Notes: generated by a model from the sequence alone, not told the origin. A stretch of 64,000 nucleotides of DNA from Candidatus Saccharibacteria bacterium UBA6040 (GCA_002429245.1 DIZA01000007.1:1-64000); one strand, 5' to 3'; positions 14,841-23,934 are shown, numbered from the stretch's first letter. Numbers and translations are program-made.

Positions 14841-16328
14841 CTATTCTTGTTTCCTAGCGGGATGTTTGCTATCGAAGATTGCAGCAACTGTCCATGCCTG
14901 AACTTCCTGAGGAGGTTGTTCGACAACGTTTTTGCGATTTGCTAACTCGTCCCAAAGTATAATCGTATCTTGATTTAACACAATTTTGTCCTGTTCGCCA
15001 CGAACATACTCTGGGAACAATCCGGTCGTATTCGCAATATCAATCAGGTTGGCATCGATTCTACTGGAAGCATCCGTATAGCCATGACGACGTAACCCTT
15101 TTGCGATGTAGTGCGTATCCCAGATCCAGACACTGCCGTTATGATAGGCGCCTGGCCTAAACCGTACTTCGTCTGATGCGAGGGTGCGTATGCCGGCTTT
15201 ACACCACAACTCTGGTGATAGCATGTGAGCAACGACGGCCGTCCGTTTTTGAACAATTTCCGCATCATCCCCCTCGAGTAGGTGCGAGTTGAGGACGTGC
15301 CCCATGTTAGAAGTGCGAACCTTTAACTGCCGCAGGGCCCCTTTACTGTCTCTGTCAGTTCCAAGTACAAAATAGCCGCCTTTTTCATCAGTCCAGAAAT
15401 GCTCAAAGATAGCTTGTTTCAGTTCGCCAGCTTGGACACGAAGGGCTGTTGCTCGCACGTCATTGTCGATGAGACGGTCGTATAAGTCGGCGGCATCAAG
15501 GAATGCGTCATAGGTAGCGACTTGTACTTCGAGGGAGGCAATACCTTGTTCGTGGTTTGCAAGCGTTCCATCGCTGTGATGGTAGGCATCCCATGAATCT
15601 TTCCAGACCTGATTTTCGATACCATGAGGGAGTGCGGATTTAAATTCGATCAAACCTTCCGGGTTTTGACTACGACGATGAGCGATCCAAGTAAGTGCAG
15701 CATCAAGGGCATCGTTGACGGTACGCTCCTTACCACTTTGATCAGTGTAGTGTTTTGCTAGGAAGGTACTATTTTCCGGTTGAGAAAGTGTGTACGCCGT
15801 CAATGTTCGTATAAAATCTGGAGTTGCATCAACTGACCCATAGTATGGCCAGTGCCAACCCCGTTCAGCGGTCAATTGTTTTGCCCTTGGGTCTTTGTCC
15901 TCACGTACTTCATGGACAATACGACCTGGTTCTTCTTCCCGAGACGTGTCATAGGTGACACCTTGTAGCTTTGTGAGCGCCAAGAGAGTAGAACGAGCAA
16001 GTTCTGGATAGGTGTCAATAAGGTCACTGGCGATCCGTAGAGAATCGCGACCAAAAACTGTTTCGTACAAATGAAGGTGTTCAGAAGCCTCGGCTGATAT
16101 AGCAGTATCTGGCGACATTGCTAGTGAAGCCAGTGCCGGGCCAGCAAAGCCGATGTCGCCGACATGGTTTGATTGAGTCAGACGAAGTAGCTGTTGTACT
16201 GAAGATGGTTTTTCGTGATACACCCGAGTTTCATGGTGGGTGACAGAAAGCAGTTTTTCACCAGGCAGTAATGGATATGATTGCAAAAGCTCAGAGTTAT
16301 CGTCGTCATGGCTGCGAAGGGTATCCAT
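14841..16328 (-). CDS. Amylo-alpha-1,6-glucosidase / glycogen-debranching-like (alpha/alpha)6-barrel enzyme
   Basis: Likely glycoside hydrolase acting on alpha-glucans. Family-like motifs in order are ETVFGRDSLRIASDL, RIVHEVRED, YYGSVDATPDFIRT, GIENQVWKDSWDAYHH and GSVWIWDTHYIAKGLRRHG, the pattern of the GDE_C/amylo-alpha-1,6-glucosidase clan. I place the start at ATG 16328 instead of the longer frame from 16373: a TATACT box on the minus strand (16335-16340) lies exactly 6 nt before 16328, as for def and rmuC, and the longer start would place this promoter inside the gene. Divergent from the GT4 gene; a joint role in alpha-glucan or trehalose-like metabolism is plausible inference. Confidence 0.8.
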   Translation of the reverse strand: MDTLRSHDDDNSELLQSYPLLPGEKLLSVTHHETRVYHEKPSSVQQLLRLTQSNHVGDIGFAGPALASLAMSPDTAISAEASEHLHLYETVFGRDSLRIASDLIDTYPELARSTLLALTKLQGVTYDTSREEEPGRIVHEVREDKDPRAKQLTAERGWHWPYYGSVDATPDFIRTLTAYTLSQPENSTFLAKHYTDQSGKERTVNDALDAALTWIAHRRSQNPEGLIEFKSALPHGIENQVWKDSWDAYHHSDGTLANHEQGIASLEVQVATYDAFLDAADLYDRLIDNDVRATALRVQAGELKQAIFEHFWTDEKGGYFVLGTDRDSKGALRQLKVRTSNMGHVLNSHLLEGDDAEIVQKRTAVVAHMLSPELWCKAGIRTLASDEVRFRPGAYHNGSVWIWDTHYIAKGLRRHGYTDASSRIDANLIDIANTTGLFPEYVRGEQDKIVLNQDTIILWDELANRKNVVEQPPQEVQAWTVAAIFDSKHPARKQE

Positions 16329-16334
16329 GTGGTT

Positions 16335-16340
16335 AGTATA
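16335..16340 (-). promoter_or_regulatory. -10 element of the debranching-enzyme gene
   Basis: AGTATA on the plus strand reads TATACT on the minus strand, 6 nt before ATG 16328. It decides the start of that gene and frees the intergenic space for the divergent GT4 promoter. Confidence 0.6.
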
Positions 16341-16371
16341 CCTCGGCTGTGCTACAGTGGAAAGATAGGCC

Positions 16372-17574
16372 ATGATTCATAAGAAACTCCGCATTGCCGT
16401 CATTGCACCGCCCTGGCTCGCACTTCCCGTAAAGGGATATGGGGGCATAGAGTTAGTACTTCAGGGTCTTGTCTCGGCACTGAAATCACACGAAAACATC
16501 GAAGTTGAACTATTTGCCAACGGACAGCGGAAACTTCCAGGTATTAAAACGCACTCTTTATTCAAAAAAGAACAGTTCAAGCATATCTATGAGCCGTATT
16601 TTGAAAGTTATGCAATTGTTATGGCACACCTTGAGTTTGCCTATAACTATATAAAAAAAGCAGGCAACTTTGACATCATTCACGATCACGTTCCGCACGT
16701 GGGACCAGCATTCTGGTCGATGGCATCGAGTCATACCAAAGACCTTCCGCCGGTGCTTCATACATTCCATGGCCCTCCATTCACCTCGACAGTCGATAAA
16801 GATTTTGGATCCGCTTACAATACGAAAGACATCGAGCAAATACAAGATTTTGGGTCTTGGTACGCTTCCTGTATTTCGGAGGTAATGGCTTTGTCCGCGC
16901 CCGAGAATATCAAACCCCGTCTCATGCAGTCGGTATATAACGGTGTTGTAGTGAAAGACTTTCCATTTGTTGCAAAAAAGAAAGAATATTTTGTTACTTT
17001 GGCTCGGTTTGCTCCCTACAAAGGACAACATATTGCAGTCGAACTCGCAGCAAAGTTGAAAAAGCGGCTTCGAATGGCTGGAACAGTGTCAGATATTGGG
17101 TCGAACCGCAAACTTCTTCTAGAGTTATCCAACCCGACGAGTCACTATCGCAGCGATGCTCAGTTTGTGTATTACAGTGACAAAATTTTGCCATACGTAC
17201 TAAAGTATCCTCGTATCACCTACTCGGGTAGCCTGAGCGGAAAGCGAAAAATGAAGTTTTTGTCTGAAGCAAAGGCGTTATTATTCCCCGTTACTTGGGA
17301 AGAGCCGTTTGGTATGTCGGTCATCGAAGCGTTAGCTTGCGGGACACCCGTTATTGCCATGAACCGTGGCGCATTGCCGGAAATTATTGAACATGGCGTG
17401 AACGGCTTTTTAGCAAATACGGTTGAAGAGTTTGAAGCATACATGCTTCGCATCAACGAGATTGACCCCGAAGAGTGCCGACGATCGGTGGTTGATCGAT
17501 TTTCAAATACTGCTATGGCAGAAAAGTACATCTCTTGCTATCACGAAGTACTTAAGCGAGAAGCTTTGAAATAA
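16372..17574 (+). CDS. Glycosyltransferase family 4
   Basis: 400-residue retaining GT-B glycosyltransferase. The N-terminal acceptor domain begins LRIAVIAPPWLALPVKGYGG with the GGIE loop typical of GT4. The C-terminal nucleotide-sugar domain has LARFAPYKGQHIAVELA, and the E-x7-E motif region PVTWEEPFGMSVIEALACGTPV, followed by GALPEIIEHGVNGFL. Donor and acceptor cannot be read from the sequence. It is divergent from the debranching-like gene with starts only 43 nt apart, and lies 58 nt upstream of cyoA, which has its own promoter. Confidence 0.88.
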   Translation: MIHKKLRIAVIAPPWLALPVKGYGGIELVLQGLVSALKSHENIEVELFANGQRKLPGIKTHSLFKKEQFKHIYEPYFESYAIVMAHLEFAYNYIKKAGNFDIIHDHVPHVGPAFWSMASSHTKDLPPVLHTFHGPPFTSTVDKDFGSAYNTKDIEQIQDFGSWYASCISEVMALSAPENIKPRLMQSVYNGVVVKDFPFVAKKKEYFVTLARFAPYKGQHIAVELAAKLKKRLRMAGTVSDIGSNRKLLLELSNPTSHYRSDAQFVYYSDKILPYVLKYPRITYSGSLSGKRKMKFLSEAKALLFPVTWEEPFGMSVIEALACGTPVIAMNRGALPEIIEHGVNGFLANTVEEFEAYMLRINEIDPEECRRSVVDRFSNTAMAEKYISCYHEVLKREALK

Positions 17575-17632
17575 GAGAGGGTAGTCTATAGGTTGGTAAA
17601 ATGCTCTAACCACGCTATGATATAGGAAGCAT

Positions 17633-18553
17633 ATGCGTAATGACAAAAAGCATACCTTCCATCGGGTAAAACAGGTCCTTTTTTCTATCCTAGTGGGGCT
17701 AATTGTTATCGATATTTTCGTTCTTGTGACACAAGGCCGAAATATACCAGTTCTTAATCCTCACGGACTGATTGCAGAACAACAGCGAAATCTGATCCTC
17801 CTGACAACTGGTCTTGGTTTGTTGATTATCGTGCCCGTTTTTATCATGCTGTTCTCGATTGCATGGCGTTACCGAGCTAGTAATACAAAAGCGAAGTATC
17901 AGCCCGATTTTGAGAGTCACCGAGGCTTTGAAGCACTATGGTGGGGGATTCCATGTGCCATTATTATTATTCTTGGAGCGATTACCGTCGTTTCGACGCA
18001 CGCCCTTGACCCCTACAAGCCAATTGATTCTCAAGTGACGCCAGTCAATGTCCAAGTTGTCTCGTTGAACTGGAAGTGGCTGTTCATTTACCCTGACCAG
18101 CATATTGCAACGCTGAATTATCTCAATATTCCAAAAGATACCCCGATTAGTCTTACCATCACCTCTGACGCAACAATGAACTCATTTTGGGTGCCAGCGC
18201 TTGCCGGACAAGTCTATGCAATGTCGGGTATGTCGACGCAGCTTCACTTAATTGCTGACGGGACAGGAAATTATGTCGGATCGTCTGCGAATATTAGCGG
18301 AGAAGGCTTTGCGGATATGACTTTCAAAGTTAACTCAATGAACGAAACCGACTTTGCTTCGTGGGCAAAGAAGACTGCAAGTACTGGTGATTCACTGACG
18401 AGCGCACAGTACGATATACTTTCAAAACCAAGTCGGGGTGACCCAGAAACAGCCTATAAGCTTGTTGATACGAACCTGTATAATGAAATCATAATGAAAT
18501 ACATGGCTCCAAATGCACAGGGTAGTGCGACGAGTATAGGAACGAGCCACTAA
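17633..18553 (+). CDS. cyoA: Cytochrome bo-type ubiquinol oxidase subunit II
   Basis: Membrane subunit of the quinol:O2 oxidoreductase. There are two TM helices after the N-terminus (about 15-33 and 48-72) plus a third hydrophobic block near WWGIPCAIIIILGAITVVS, then a periplasmic cupredoxin fold from about residue 135 (VVSLNWKWLFIYP). The CuA cysteine pair of cytochrome c oxidases is missing, as expected for a quinol oxidase. Unlike E. coli CyoA I see no lipobox cysteine after the first helix. A TATGAT -10 element lies 11 nt upstream of ATG 17633. The stop TAA shares a base with the cyoB ATG (TAATG). Confidence 0.92.
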   Translation: MRNDKKHTFHRVKQVLFSILVGLIVIDIFVLVTQGRNIPVLNPHGLIAEQQRNLILLTTGLGLLIIVPVFIMLFSIAWRYRASNTKAKYQPDFESHRGFEALWWGIPCAIIIILGAITVVSTHALDPYKPIDSQVTPVNVQVVSLNWKWLFIYPDQHIATLNYLNIPKDTPISLTITSDATMNSFWVPALAGQVYAMSGMSTQLHLIADGTGNYVGSSANISGEGFADMTFKVNSMNETDFASWAKKTASTGDSLTSAQYDILSKPSRGDPETAYKLVDTNLYNEIIMKYMAPNAQGSATSIGTSH

Positions 18554-20526
18554 TGTCTAACGATATTCAACAATTTATCTTTGGGCGACTAACGGCGTCT
18601 GACTTTGTTCACGATCCAATTATGGCGGGTGCCGGGTTTGCAATGGGCGGTGCGCTGATACTTGCGATCATCGGACTGACAGTCTTTAAGAAGTGGGGAT
18701 GGTTATGGCGCACCTGGATTACTTCGCTTGATCCTAAAAAAATTGGTGTCATGTACCTACTTGTATCCGTCGTGATGCTCCTTCGTGGGCTAGCGGATAC
18801 GTTACTCATACGAGCACAACAGGCAACCGATGTTTCGGGAGGGTTACTCACGGCAGATCACTTCCAGCAAATCTTCTCGGCGCATGGATCAATCATGATC
18901 TTCTTTGTTGCTATGGGGGTTATTTTTGGTATCTTTAACCTTATCATCCCATCGCAGATTGGTGCGCGGGATGTTGCTTTTCCTCTCTTAAACTCCATCA
19001 GTTTTTGGTTATTTGCAGCTGGTATGATCCTGATCAATGCACCACTTATTGTGGGTGAGTTCTCGGCCGCAGGTTGGCTGGCATACCCTCCGCTATCGGA
19101 ACTGCAGTACAGTCCAGGGGTTGGCGTGGATTATTGGATATGGAGCTTGCAGATCGCTGGTATCGGAAGCCTACTATCGGGTATTAACTTCTTTGTAACG
19201 ATTATCAAGATGCGTGCACCTGGTATGAAAATGATGATGATGCCAATCTTTGTCTGGAGCGCACTCGCCAGTCTGGTCCTCGTGATGTTCGCTTTCCCGA
19301 TTCTGACGGCAACACTCGGCATGCTCTCACTGGATCGCTTGATGGGGATGCATTTCTTTACGGCAACAGCTGGAGGAAATCCGATGCTCTATATCAACTT
19401 GATTTGGGCATGGGGACATCCAGAGGTATATATTTTGGTACTTCCTGCCTTTGGTATTTTCTCTGAAGTTGTGGCAACATTCTCGGGCAAGAAACTATTC
19501 GGCTACAAGTCGATGGTGGTTGCACTGGCGGCGATTACGTTCTTGTCGTTCACCGTTTGGCTACACCACTTCTTCACAATGGGCGCGGGAGCAGACGTTA
19601 ATACGTTCTTTGGTATTATGACAATGATCATTGCGATTCCAACAGGGGTGAAGGTGTTTAACTGGATATTCACGATGTATCGAGGACGAGTACGCTTCAC
19701 GACCCCAATGTTATGGTTCATGGGCTTTATCGTCACCTTTACGCTTGGTGGATTGACTGGTGTGCTGATGTCCGTTCCGGCGGCAGACTTCCAGTTCCAT
19801 AACAGCCTCTTCTTGGTTGCCCACTTCCATACAATGATCGTCGGCGGAGTCTTATTCGGTGCATTTGCAGGATTTGCATATTGGTTCCCGAAGTTTACTG
19901 GCTATACGCTCAATGAGAGACTAGGTAAGTACGCTTTCTGGTTCTGGATTATCGGTTTCTTACTTGCATTTGGTCCGCTCTATATCCTTGGATTCATGGG
20001 TGCGACTCGACGACTCGATCACTATGATCCGTCACTTGGGTGGCAGGGACTATTCGTTGTTGCTGGTGTCGGTGTGCTGATCATCTGTGTCGGTGTCTTC
20101 TTTCAAATCTTGCAGGTTGTGTACAGTATTATTAATCGAAACAAGAACCGCGTTGGAAGCGATCCATGGAATGGACGAACACTGGAATGGTCAATTTCAT
20201 CACCTCCAAAAGAATATAACTTTGCGATTATTCCGACAGTCACAACTCGTGATGCGTTTTGGGAGTCAAAAAAGAGTAAGCACGTCCACGCTGAAACGCC
20301 GAAGTACGAAGATATCTGGATACCGAAGAATAGTGGAGTCGGTGTGATTGTCGGAGCGTTTGCACTAGCCTTTGGCATCGGGGCAATTTGGCATATTTGG
20401 TGGCTACTGATCGTTGGACTTGTTGGCGTGATTATCACTTTGATTATCCGACTTACGAGTGATGAGACAGAAGAAAAAATAACAGCCGCACAACTGGCGC
20501 ATTATGAAGGAGTAAAAACAGCATGA
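18553..20526 (+). CDS. cyoB: Cytochrome bo-type ubiquinol oxidase subunit I
   Basis: Catalytic haem-copper subunit, 657 residues, close to E. coli CyoB. All metal ligands appear: the haem b His in FSAHGSIMIFF, the His-Tyr cross-link site in WGHPEVYILVLP, the CuB His pair in LHHFFTMG, and the haem ligands in VAHFHTMIVGG. The K-channel lysine sits in TGVKVFNW. It therefore should reduce O2 to water and pump protons. It is coupled to cyoA (TAATG) and to cyoC (ATGA overlap). Confidence 0.97.
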   Translation: MSNDIQQFIFGRLTASDFVHDPIMAGAGFAMGGALILAIIGLTVFKKWGWLWRTWITSLDPKKIGVMYLLVSVVMLLRGLADTLLIRAQQATDVSGGLLTADHFQQIFSAHGSIMIFFVAMGVIFGIFNLIIPSQIGARDVAFPLLNSISFWLFAAGMILINAPLIVGEFSAAGWLAYPPLSELQYSPGVGVDYWIWSLQIAGIGSLLSGINFFVTIIKMRAPGMKMMMMPIFVWSALASLVLVMFAFPILTATLGMLSLDRLMGMHFFTATAGGNPMLYINLIWAWGHPEVYILVLPAFGIFSEVVATFSGKKLFGYKSMVVALAAITFLSFTVWLHHFFTMGAGADVNTFFGIMTMIIAIPTGVKVFNWIFTMYRGRVRFTTPMLWFMGFIVTFTLGGLTGVLMSVPAADFQFHNSLFLVAHFHTMIVGGVLFGAFAGFAYWFPKFTGYTLNERLGKYAFWFWIIGFLLAFGPLYILGFMGATRRLDHYDPSLGWQGLFVVAGVGVLIICVGVFFQILQVVYSIINRNKNRVGSDPWNGRTLEWSISSPPKEYNFAIIPTVTTRDAFWESKKSKHVHAETPKYEDIWIPKNSGVGVIVGAFALAFGIGAIWHIWWLLIVGLVGVIITLIIRLTSDETEEKITAAQLAHYEGVKTA

Positions 20527-21107
20527 CACAACTAGCTGAAGAAACTCCAACTCAGGAAAAGAAGACACTTGGCTTTTGGATTTATCTGATGACCGACTGC
20601 GTGTTGTTTGCGGCATTGTTTGCAACCTTCGCCGTCCTTCGCGGCAGTACGTTCGGTGGTCCATCAGGACACGACATCTTTGATCTTCAGTTTGTATTGA
20701 TTGAGACAATGATCTTGCTGACCAGTAGCTTTACGGCTGGACTCGCAATTCTTGGTGCTGGTCGTGGTTTTAAAAAGCAGACGTTGCTCTGGCTCGTCGT
20801 TACATTCCTACTTGGTGCAGCCTTTTTGACACTGGAACTGTCAGAGTTCAGTAAGCTTGCGGCAGAAGGTAACAGTTGGACACATAGTGCTTTCTTGTCA
20901 TCGTACTTTACGCTTGTCGGAACTCACGGACTGCACATCGCGATTGGACTACTATGGCTGTTCGTCATGATCTTTAGGCTATGGCGATTCAAGTTCAAGA
21001 AGACGGATATCAACCGCTTGGCACTATTCGGACTATTCTGGCACTTCCTCGATGTGATTTGGATCTTCATCTTTAGCATTGTGTACTTGATCGGAGGCAT
21101 GGCATGA
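20523..21107 (+). CDS. cyoC: Cytochrome bo-type ubiquinol oxidase subunit III
   Basis: Five-helix membrane subunit, 194 residues. It starts after a soluble leader with GFWIYLMTDCVLFAALFATFAV and contains ETMILLTSSFTAGLA and GTHGLHIAIGLLW, typical of CyoC/COX3. It has ATGA overlaps at both ends, with cyoB and cyoD. Confidence 0.94.
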   Translation: MTQLAEETPTQEKKTLGFWIYLMTDCVLFAALFATFAVLRGSTFGGPSGHDIFDLQFVLIETMILLTSSFTAGLAILGAGRGFKKQTLLWLVVTFLLGAAFLTLELSEFSKLAAEGNSWTHSAFLSSYFTLVGTHGLHIAIGLLWLFVMIFRLWRFKFKKTDINRLALFGLFWHFLDVIWIFIFSIVYLIGGMA

Positions 21108-21475
21108 AACCAATAATTCGTATCGATCCACGTAACTCTGAGAGTCGATATATCTCATACGTGGTTGGATTTGTTCTTTCAATTTTAACGACGCTGGCTG
21201 CGTACTTGATTGTCGTGAAGCACCTCTGGCCAATGCAGACACTCGTCTATATCGTGCTTGGTGTTGCGGTGGTGCAACTTGTTGTCCAGTTGGTCTTCTT
21301 CCTGCATATTGGACGAGGAAGTAAGTGGAAGTTTATTACTTTCGCGTTTGCGGTTCTTGTTGTCTTGATCGTTGTTGTTGGATCAATTTGGATTATGAAT
21401 CATCTCAACTACAGTATGATGCGCATGTCACCGGATCAAATGAAACTCTACATGCACCAGAATGAGGGCATTTAG
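21104..21475 (+). CDS. cyoD: Cytochrome bo-type ubiquinol oxidase subunit IV
   Basis: 123-residue three-TM protein of the CyoD/COX4-prokaryotic family, with YVVGFVLSILTTLAAYLIV, a second helix containing VQLVVQLVFFLHIG, and a third rich in Val and Ile. It assists oxidase assembly. Position in the operon supports the call. The stop TAG overlaps the GTG start of cyoE (TAGTG). Confidence 0.92.
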   Translation: MKPIIRIDPRNSESRYISYVVGFVLSILTTLAAYLIVVKHLWPMQTLVYIVLGVAVVQLVVQLVFFLHIGRGSKWKFITFAFAVLVVLIVVVGSIWIMNHLNYSMMRMSPDQMKLYMHQNEGI

Positions 21476-22353
21476 TGGAGCGACGTTCTCGCTCTTACTT
21501 ACAACTAATCAAACCTGGTATCACACTCAGTAATACATTGAGTGGCGTTGCTGGGTTCTTCCTGGCCGCCAGTATTATTCATTATGACTTTACGGTCATG
21601 GCTACGATATTCTTCGGTACGATTTTTGGTATCGCATTCGTCATCGCATCTGCTTGTGTCGTCAATAATGTTCTCGATCGTGATATCGACAAGCGCATGA
21701 AACGAACGGCGAAGCGCGATGTTGCCAGTGGTGTGATTAGTGTCCGAAAAGCGTTACTGTTCGCGGGTGTCCTTGGAGTTATTGGTCTTTCGCTATTGAT
21801 GTTATATACGAACACGCTGACATTTATTTTGGGTGTGATCGCCTATGTCTGGTATATCGTGATTTACGGTATCGCAAAACGAACGACTGCCTACAGCACG
21901 ATCATTGGGGGAGTCGCGGGTGCATTGCCACCTGTTGCGGGGTATACAGCACTGACGGGGCGGCTTGACGCAGGCGCCATCATCTTATTCTTAATTTTGT
22001 TCTTTTGGCAGATGCCACACTTCTACGCAATTGCGATGTTCCGTCAGAAAGACTACGCCAGTGCGAAATTGCCTGTGTGGTCAGTTGTCTATGGGATGAA
22101 GAGCGCCAAGCAACAGATTCTGCTATTCACGATTGTTTATGCGATTATATCGGTGCTTCTGACTGTATTTGGCTATACGGGTATTGTCTATCTGGTGTTC
22201 AGCGTTGCACTATCAGTTTATTGGCTGTATCGCGGAATATCGCTGTATAACAAACTTGAAGACGACAAGTGGGCACGAAAAATGTTCGGTGCGTCACTAC
22301 TAATTTTGCTCGCTATTTTGTTCCTCATCTCTATTGGTGGCTTTCTGCCGTAG
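21475..22353 (+). CDS. cyoE: Protoheme IX farnesyltransferase (haem O synthase)
   Basis: UbiA-family integral membrane prenyltransferase converting haem b to haem o for the oxidase. The first Asp-rich motif is NNVLDRDIDKRMKRT and the second region is DYASAKLPVW. Further family marks are YGIAKRTTAYSTIIGGVAGALPPVAGY and FWQMPHFYAIAM. It is 292 residues with about nine helices. The start is GTG at a TAGTG junction with cyoD. No haem biosynthesis gene is in the window. Confidence 0.95.
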   Translation: MERRSRSYLQLIKPGITLSNTLSGVAGFFLAASIIHYDFTVMATIFFGTIFGIAFVIASACVVNNVLDRDIDKRMKRTAKRDVASGVISVRKALLFAGVLGVIGLSLLMLYTNTLTFILGVIAYVWYIVIYGIAKRTTAYSTIIGGVAGALPPVAGYTALTGRLDAGAIILFLILFFWQMPHFYAIAMFRQKDYASAKLPVWSVVYGMKSAKQQILLFTIVYAIISVLLTVFGYTGIVYLVFSVALSVYWLYRGISLYNKLEDDKWARKMFGASLLILLAILFLISIGGFLP

Positions 22354-22368
22354 TGTATACTAAAGATT

Positions 22369-22629
22369 ATGATTATCCTTATTCACGTTATTATCGCACT
22401 CACCAGTATCGTTCTTGCTAGCTTGGCGTTCTTTAGGCCAACAATGAAAAAGCTCATAACAAGTTATGGCTTTATCTTTGCAACGATTGCGACAGGTACG
22501 TATCTTTTGATCAGCTTCCCAAGCCACATCCTGCAGAGTTGTTTGATGGGACTTGTCTACCTCATGGTCGTTTCCGCAGCGACGGTGGCGACACATGTTC
22601 GCCTTGTCCGTGCTGAAGAAAATATCTAG
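22369..22629 (+). CDS. Three-TM small membrane protein, 86 aa
   Basis: Unrecognised. Three hydrophobic helices (about 1-21, 28-48, 55-76) with a short basic loop after the first (RPTMKK). TATACT at 22356-22361 lies 7 nt before ATG 22369, so it has its own leaderless promoter right behind cyoE. It converges on ndh with 3 nt between stops. The location suggests a respiration-related role, but that is inference only. Confidence 0.7.
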   Translation: MIILIHVIIALTSIVLASLAFFRPTMKKLITSYGFIFATIATGTYLLISFPSHILQSCLMGLVYLMVVSAATVATHVRLVRAEENI

Positions 22630-22632
22630 AAA

Positions 22633-23808
22633 CTACGCTCGAGGAGTAACGACCGGGAAGTAAGAATCTTCTTTGATTCTTTGTGCGTGCCAGACGCCAA
22701 GTGCTTGTCCGAATGGAAGGATGTCACTGTAGCCAACAAAGTCAGCCACGCTTCGGATTCGTGACGCGATGTCACCAGAAAGGAGGATCTTTTTGTATTC
22801 GAAGATAGCCCACCTTTCACCGACAGGAACGACAACTGGAGGCATTTTCGCAACGTATGGCTTCTTTGATTTACCAAGCAAATGGTTTGCGACGAAGATG
22901 CCGTCTTTCAGTGCGGTTTGTGCAAGCCCACTGAACTGCGTGAAGGCATTATCACCAATGACGTAGACATCAGGACTTGAACGTAGGTATTTATCGACAA
23001 TCACTTTGTGGTTTTTCGAAATTTCGAATTGACCAGTGTTTGCTTCAAAGAAGGGACTATTGGCAACACCAGACGTCCATATAACGGTGTTTGTCTTGAT
23101 GGGCTTACCGCTCACGATGAGACTATCGACAGTTTGTTCTTCGACTTTCTTGTTCAGTTCGACATGGACGCCAAGCTGTGTCAGGCGTTCGTGGACGAGT
23201 CGGCTAGCTTTTTCTGACATACGAGGAAGCACACGAGGTGCAGCTTCGATGATAGAGATCTTCATGCGTGGCTCTGGTTTATTGAAGTGCACTTTTAGGT
23301 CATTGAGGTACGTCCCAAGCGCAGAACCAAGTTCAACACCAGTTGGACCAGCACCGACGATAAGAAAGTCCTTGTCAGCGCCTTCTGGCTTTGAGAACTC
23401 ATCAAGAAGGTGTTGCTTCAAGCGAGCAATTTCGGCTGCAGATTTAATGCCGTACGCATATTGGTCAAGGCCTTTGATACCAAAGTACGTCGTGACGGAA
23501 CCAAGCGCTAAGATAAGCGTATGATACGTATACTTCGCACCAGAAATAGCCTTAAGGGTTTTGGTTGCTTTGTCGATCGTTGCAATTGTATCGATAACGA
23601 CTTGAATGTTATTGATACCCGCAAAGATTTCACCAAGTGGTACCCATGCCTGTAGGTGACTTCGTCCGGTTGCGGCGCTGTAAAGGCCTGGGTAGTACTG
23701 AAAATCGGTCTTGTCGCTAATGAGCGTAATCTTAGACTTTGGGTCTTTTGATAGCTCCAGGGCAGCTTTCACTCCACCGAAGCCACCGCCTACAATCGTA
23801 ATGTGCAT
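22633..23808 (-). CDS. ndh: Type II NADH dehydrogenase (NDH-2)
   Basis: Single-subunit FAD enzyme passing electrons from NADH to quinone without pumping protons. The FAD site ITIVGGGFGGVKAALELS is at the N-terminus, FQYYPGLYSAATGR follows, the NADH site is FLIVGAGPTGVELGSALG, and the second FAD contact is VYVIGDNAFTQFSGLAQTALKDG. At 391 residues it is a little short; the C-terminal membrane-binding part seems reduced. It sits back-to-back with the cyo operon, so together they make an NADH-quinol-O2 chain. Start ATG 23808 is preceded by a good promoter with an overlapping inverted repeat. Confidence 0.9.
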   Translation of the reverse strand: MHITIVGGGFGGVKAALELSKDPKSKITLISDKTDFQYYPGLYSAATGRSHLQAWVPLGEIFAGINNIQVVIDTIATIDKATKTLKAISGAKYTYHTLILALGSVTTYFGIKGLDQYAYGIKSAAEIARLKQHLLDEFSKPEGADKDFLIVGAGPTGVELGSALGTYLNDLKVHFNKPEPRMKISIIEAAPRVLPRMSEKASRLVHERLTQLGVHVELNKKVEEQTVDSLIVSGKPIKTNTVIWTSGVANSPFFEANTGQFEISKNHKVIVDKYLRSSPDVYVIGDNAFTQFSGLAQTALKDGIFVANHLLGKSKKPYVAKMPPVVVPVGERWAIFEYKKILLSGDIASRIRSVADFVGYSDILPFGQALGVWHAQRIKEDSYFPVVTPRA

Positions 23809-23839
23809 GTTTTTATGTATTCCAGTTATGGTTGGTTAT

Positions 23840-23876
23840 ATACCCGTATAATAGGGGTATTACAGAGATAAATCAA
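23840..23876 (-). promoter_or_regulatory. ndh promoter with overlapping inverted repeat
   Basis: On the minus strand TTGATT (23876-23871), a 17-bp spacer and TATTAT (23853-23848) form a strong promoter. ATACCC (23840-23845) and GGGTAT (23855-23860) are an inverted repeat centred on the -10 box. That is where a repressor would act, and the half-site resembles CsoR-type operators, though the spacing is longer. The repressor identity is speculative. Confidence 0.55.
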
Positions 23877-23884
23877 GGGGATAA

Positions 23885-23919
23885 AAAAATAGCCCGTCTG
23901 TGATGACTGGGCTATTTTT
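23885..23919 (-). terminator. Terminator of the FMN-reductase gene (symmetrical)
   Basis: AAAAATAGCCC (23885-23895) pairs perfectly with GGGCTATTTTT (23909-23919). T-runs lie on both strands, so it can act both ways; it directly follows the minus-strand gene ending at 23935. Confidence 0.88.
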
Positions 23920-23934
23920 GCGAGGGAACTTTTA

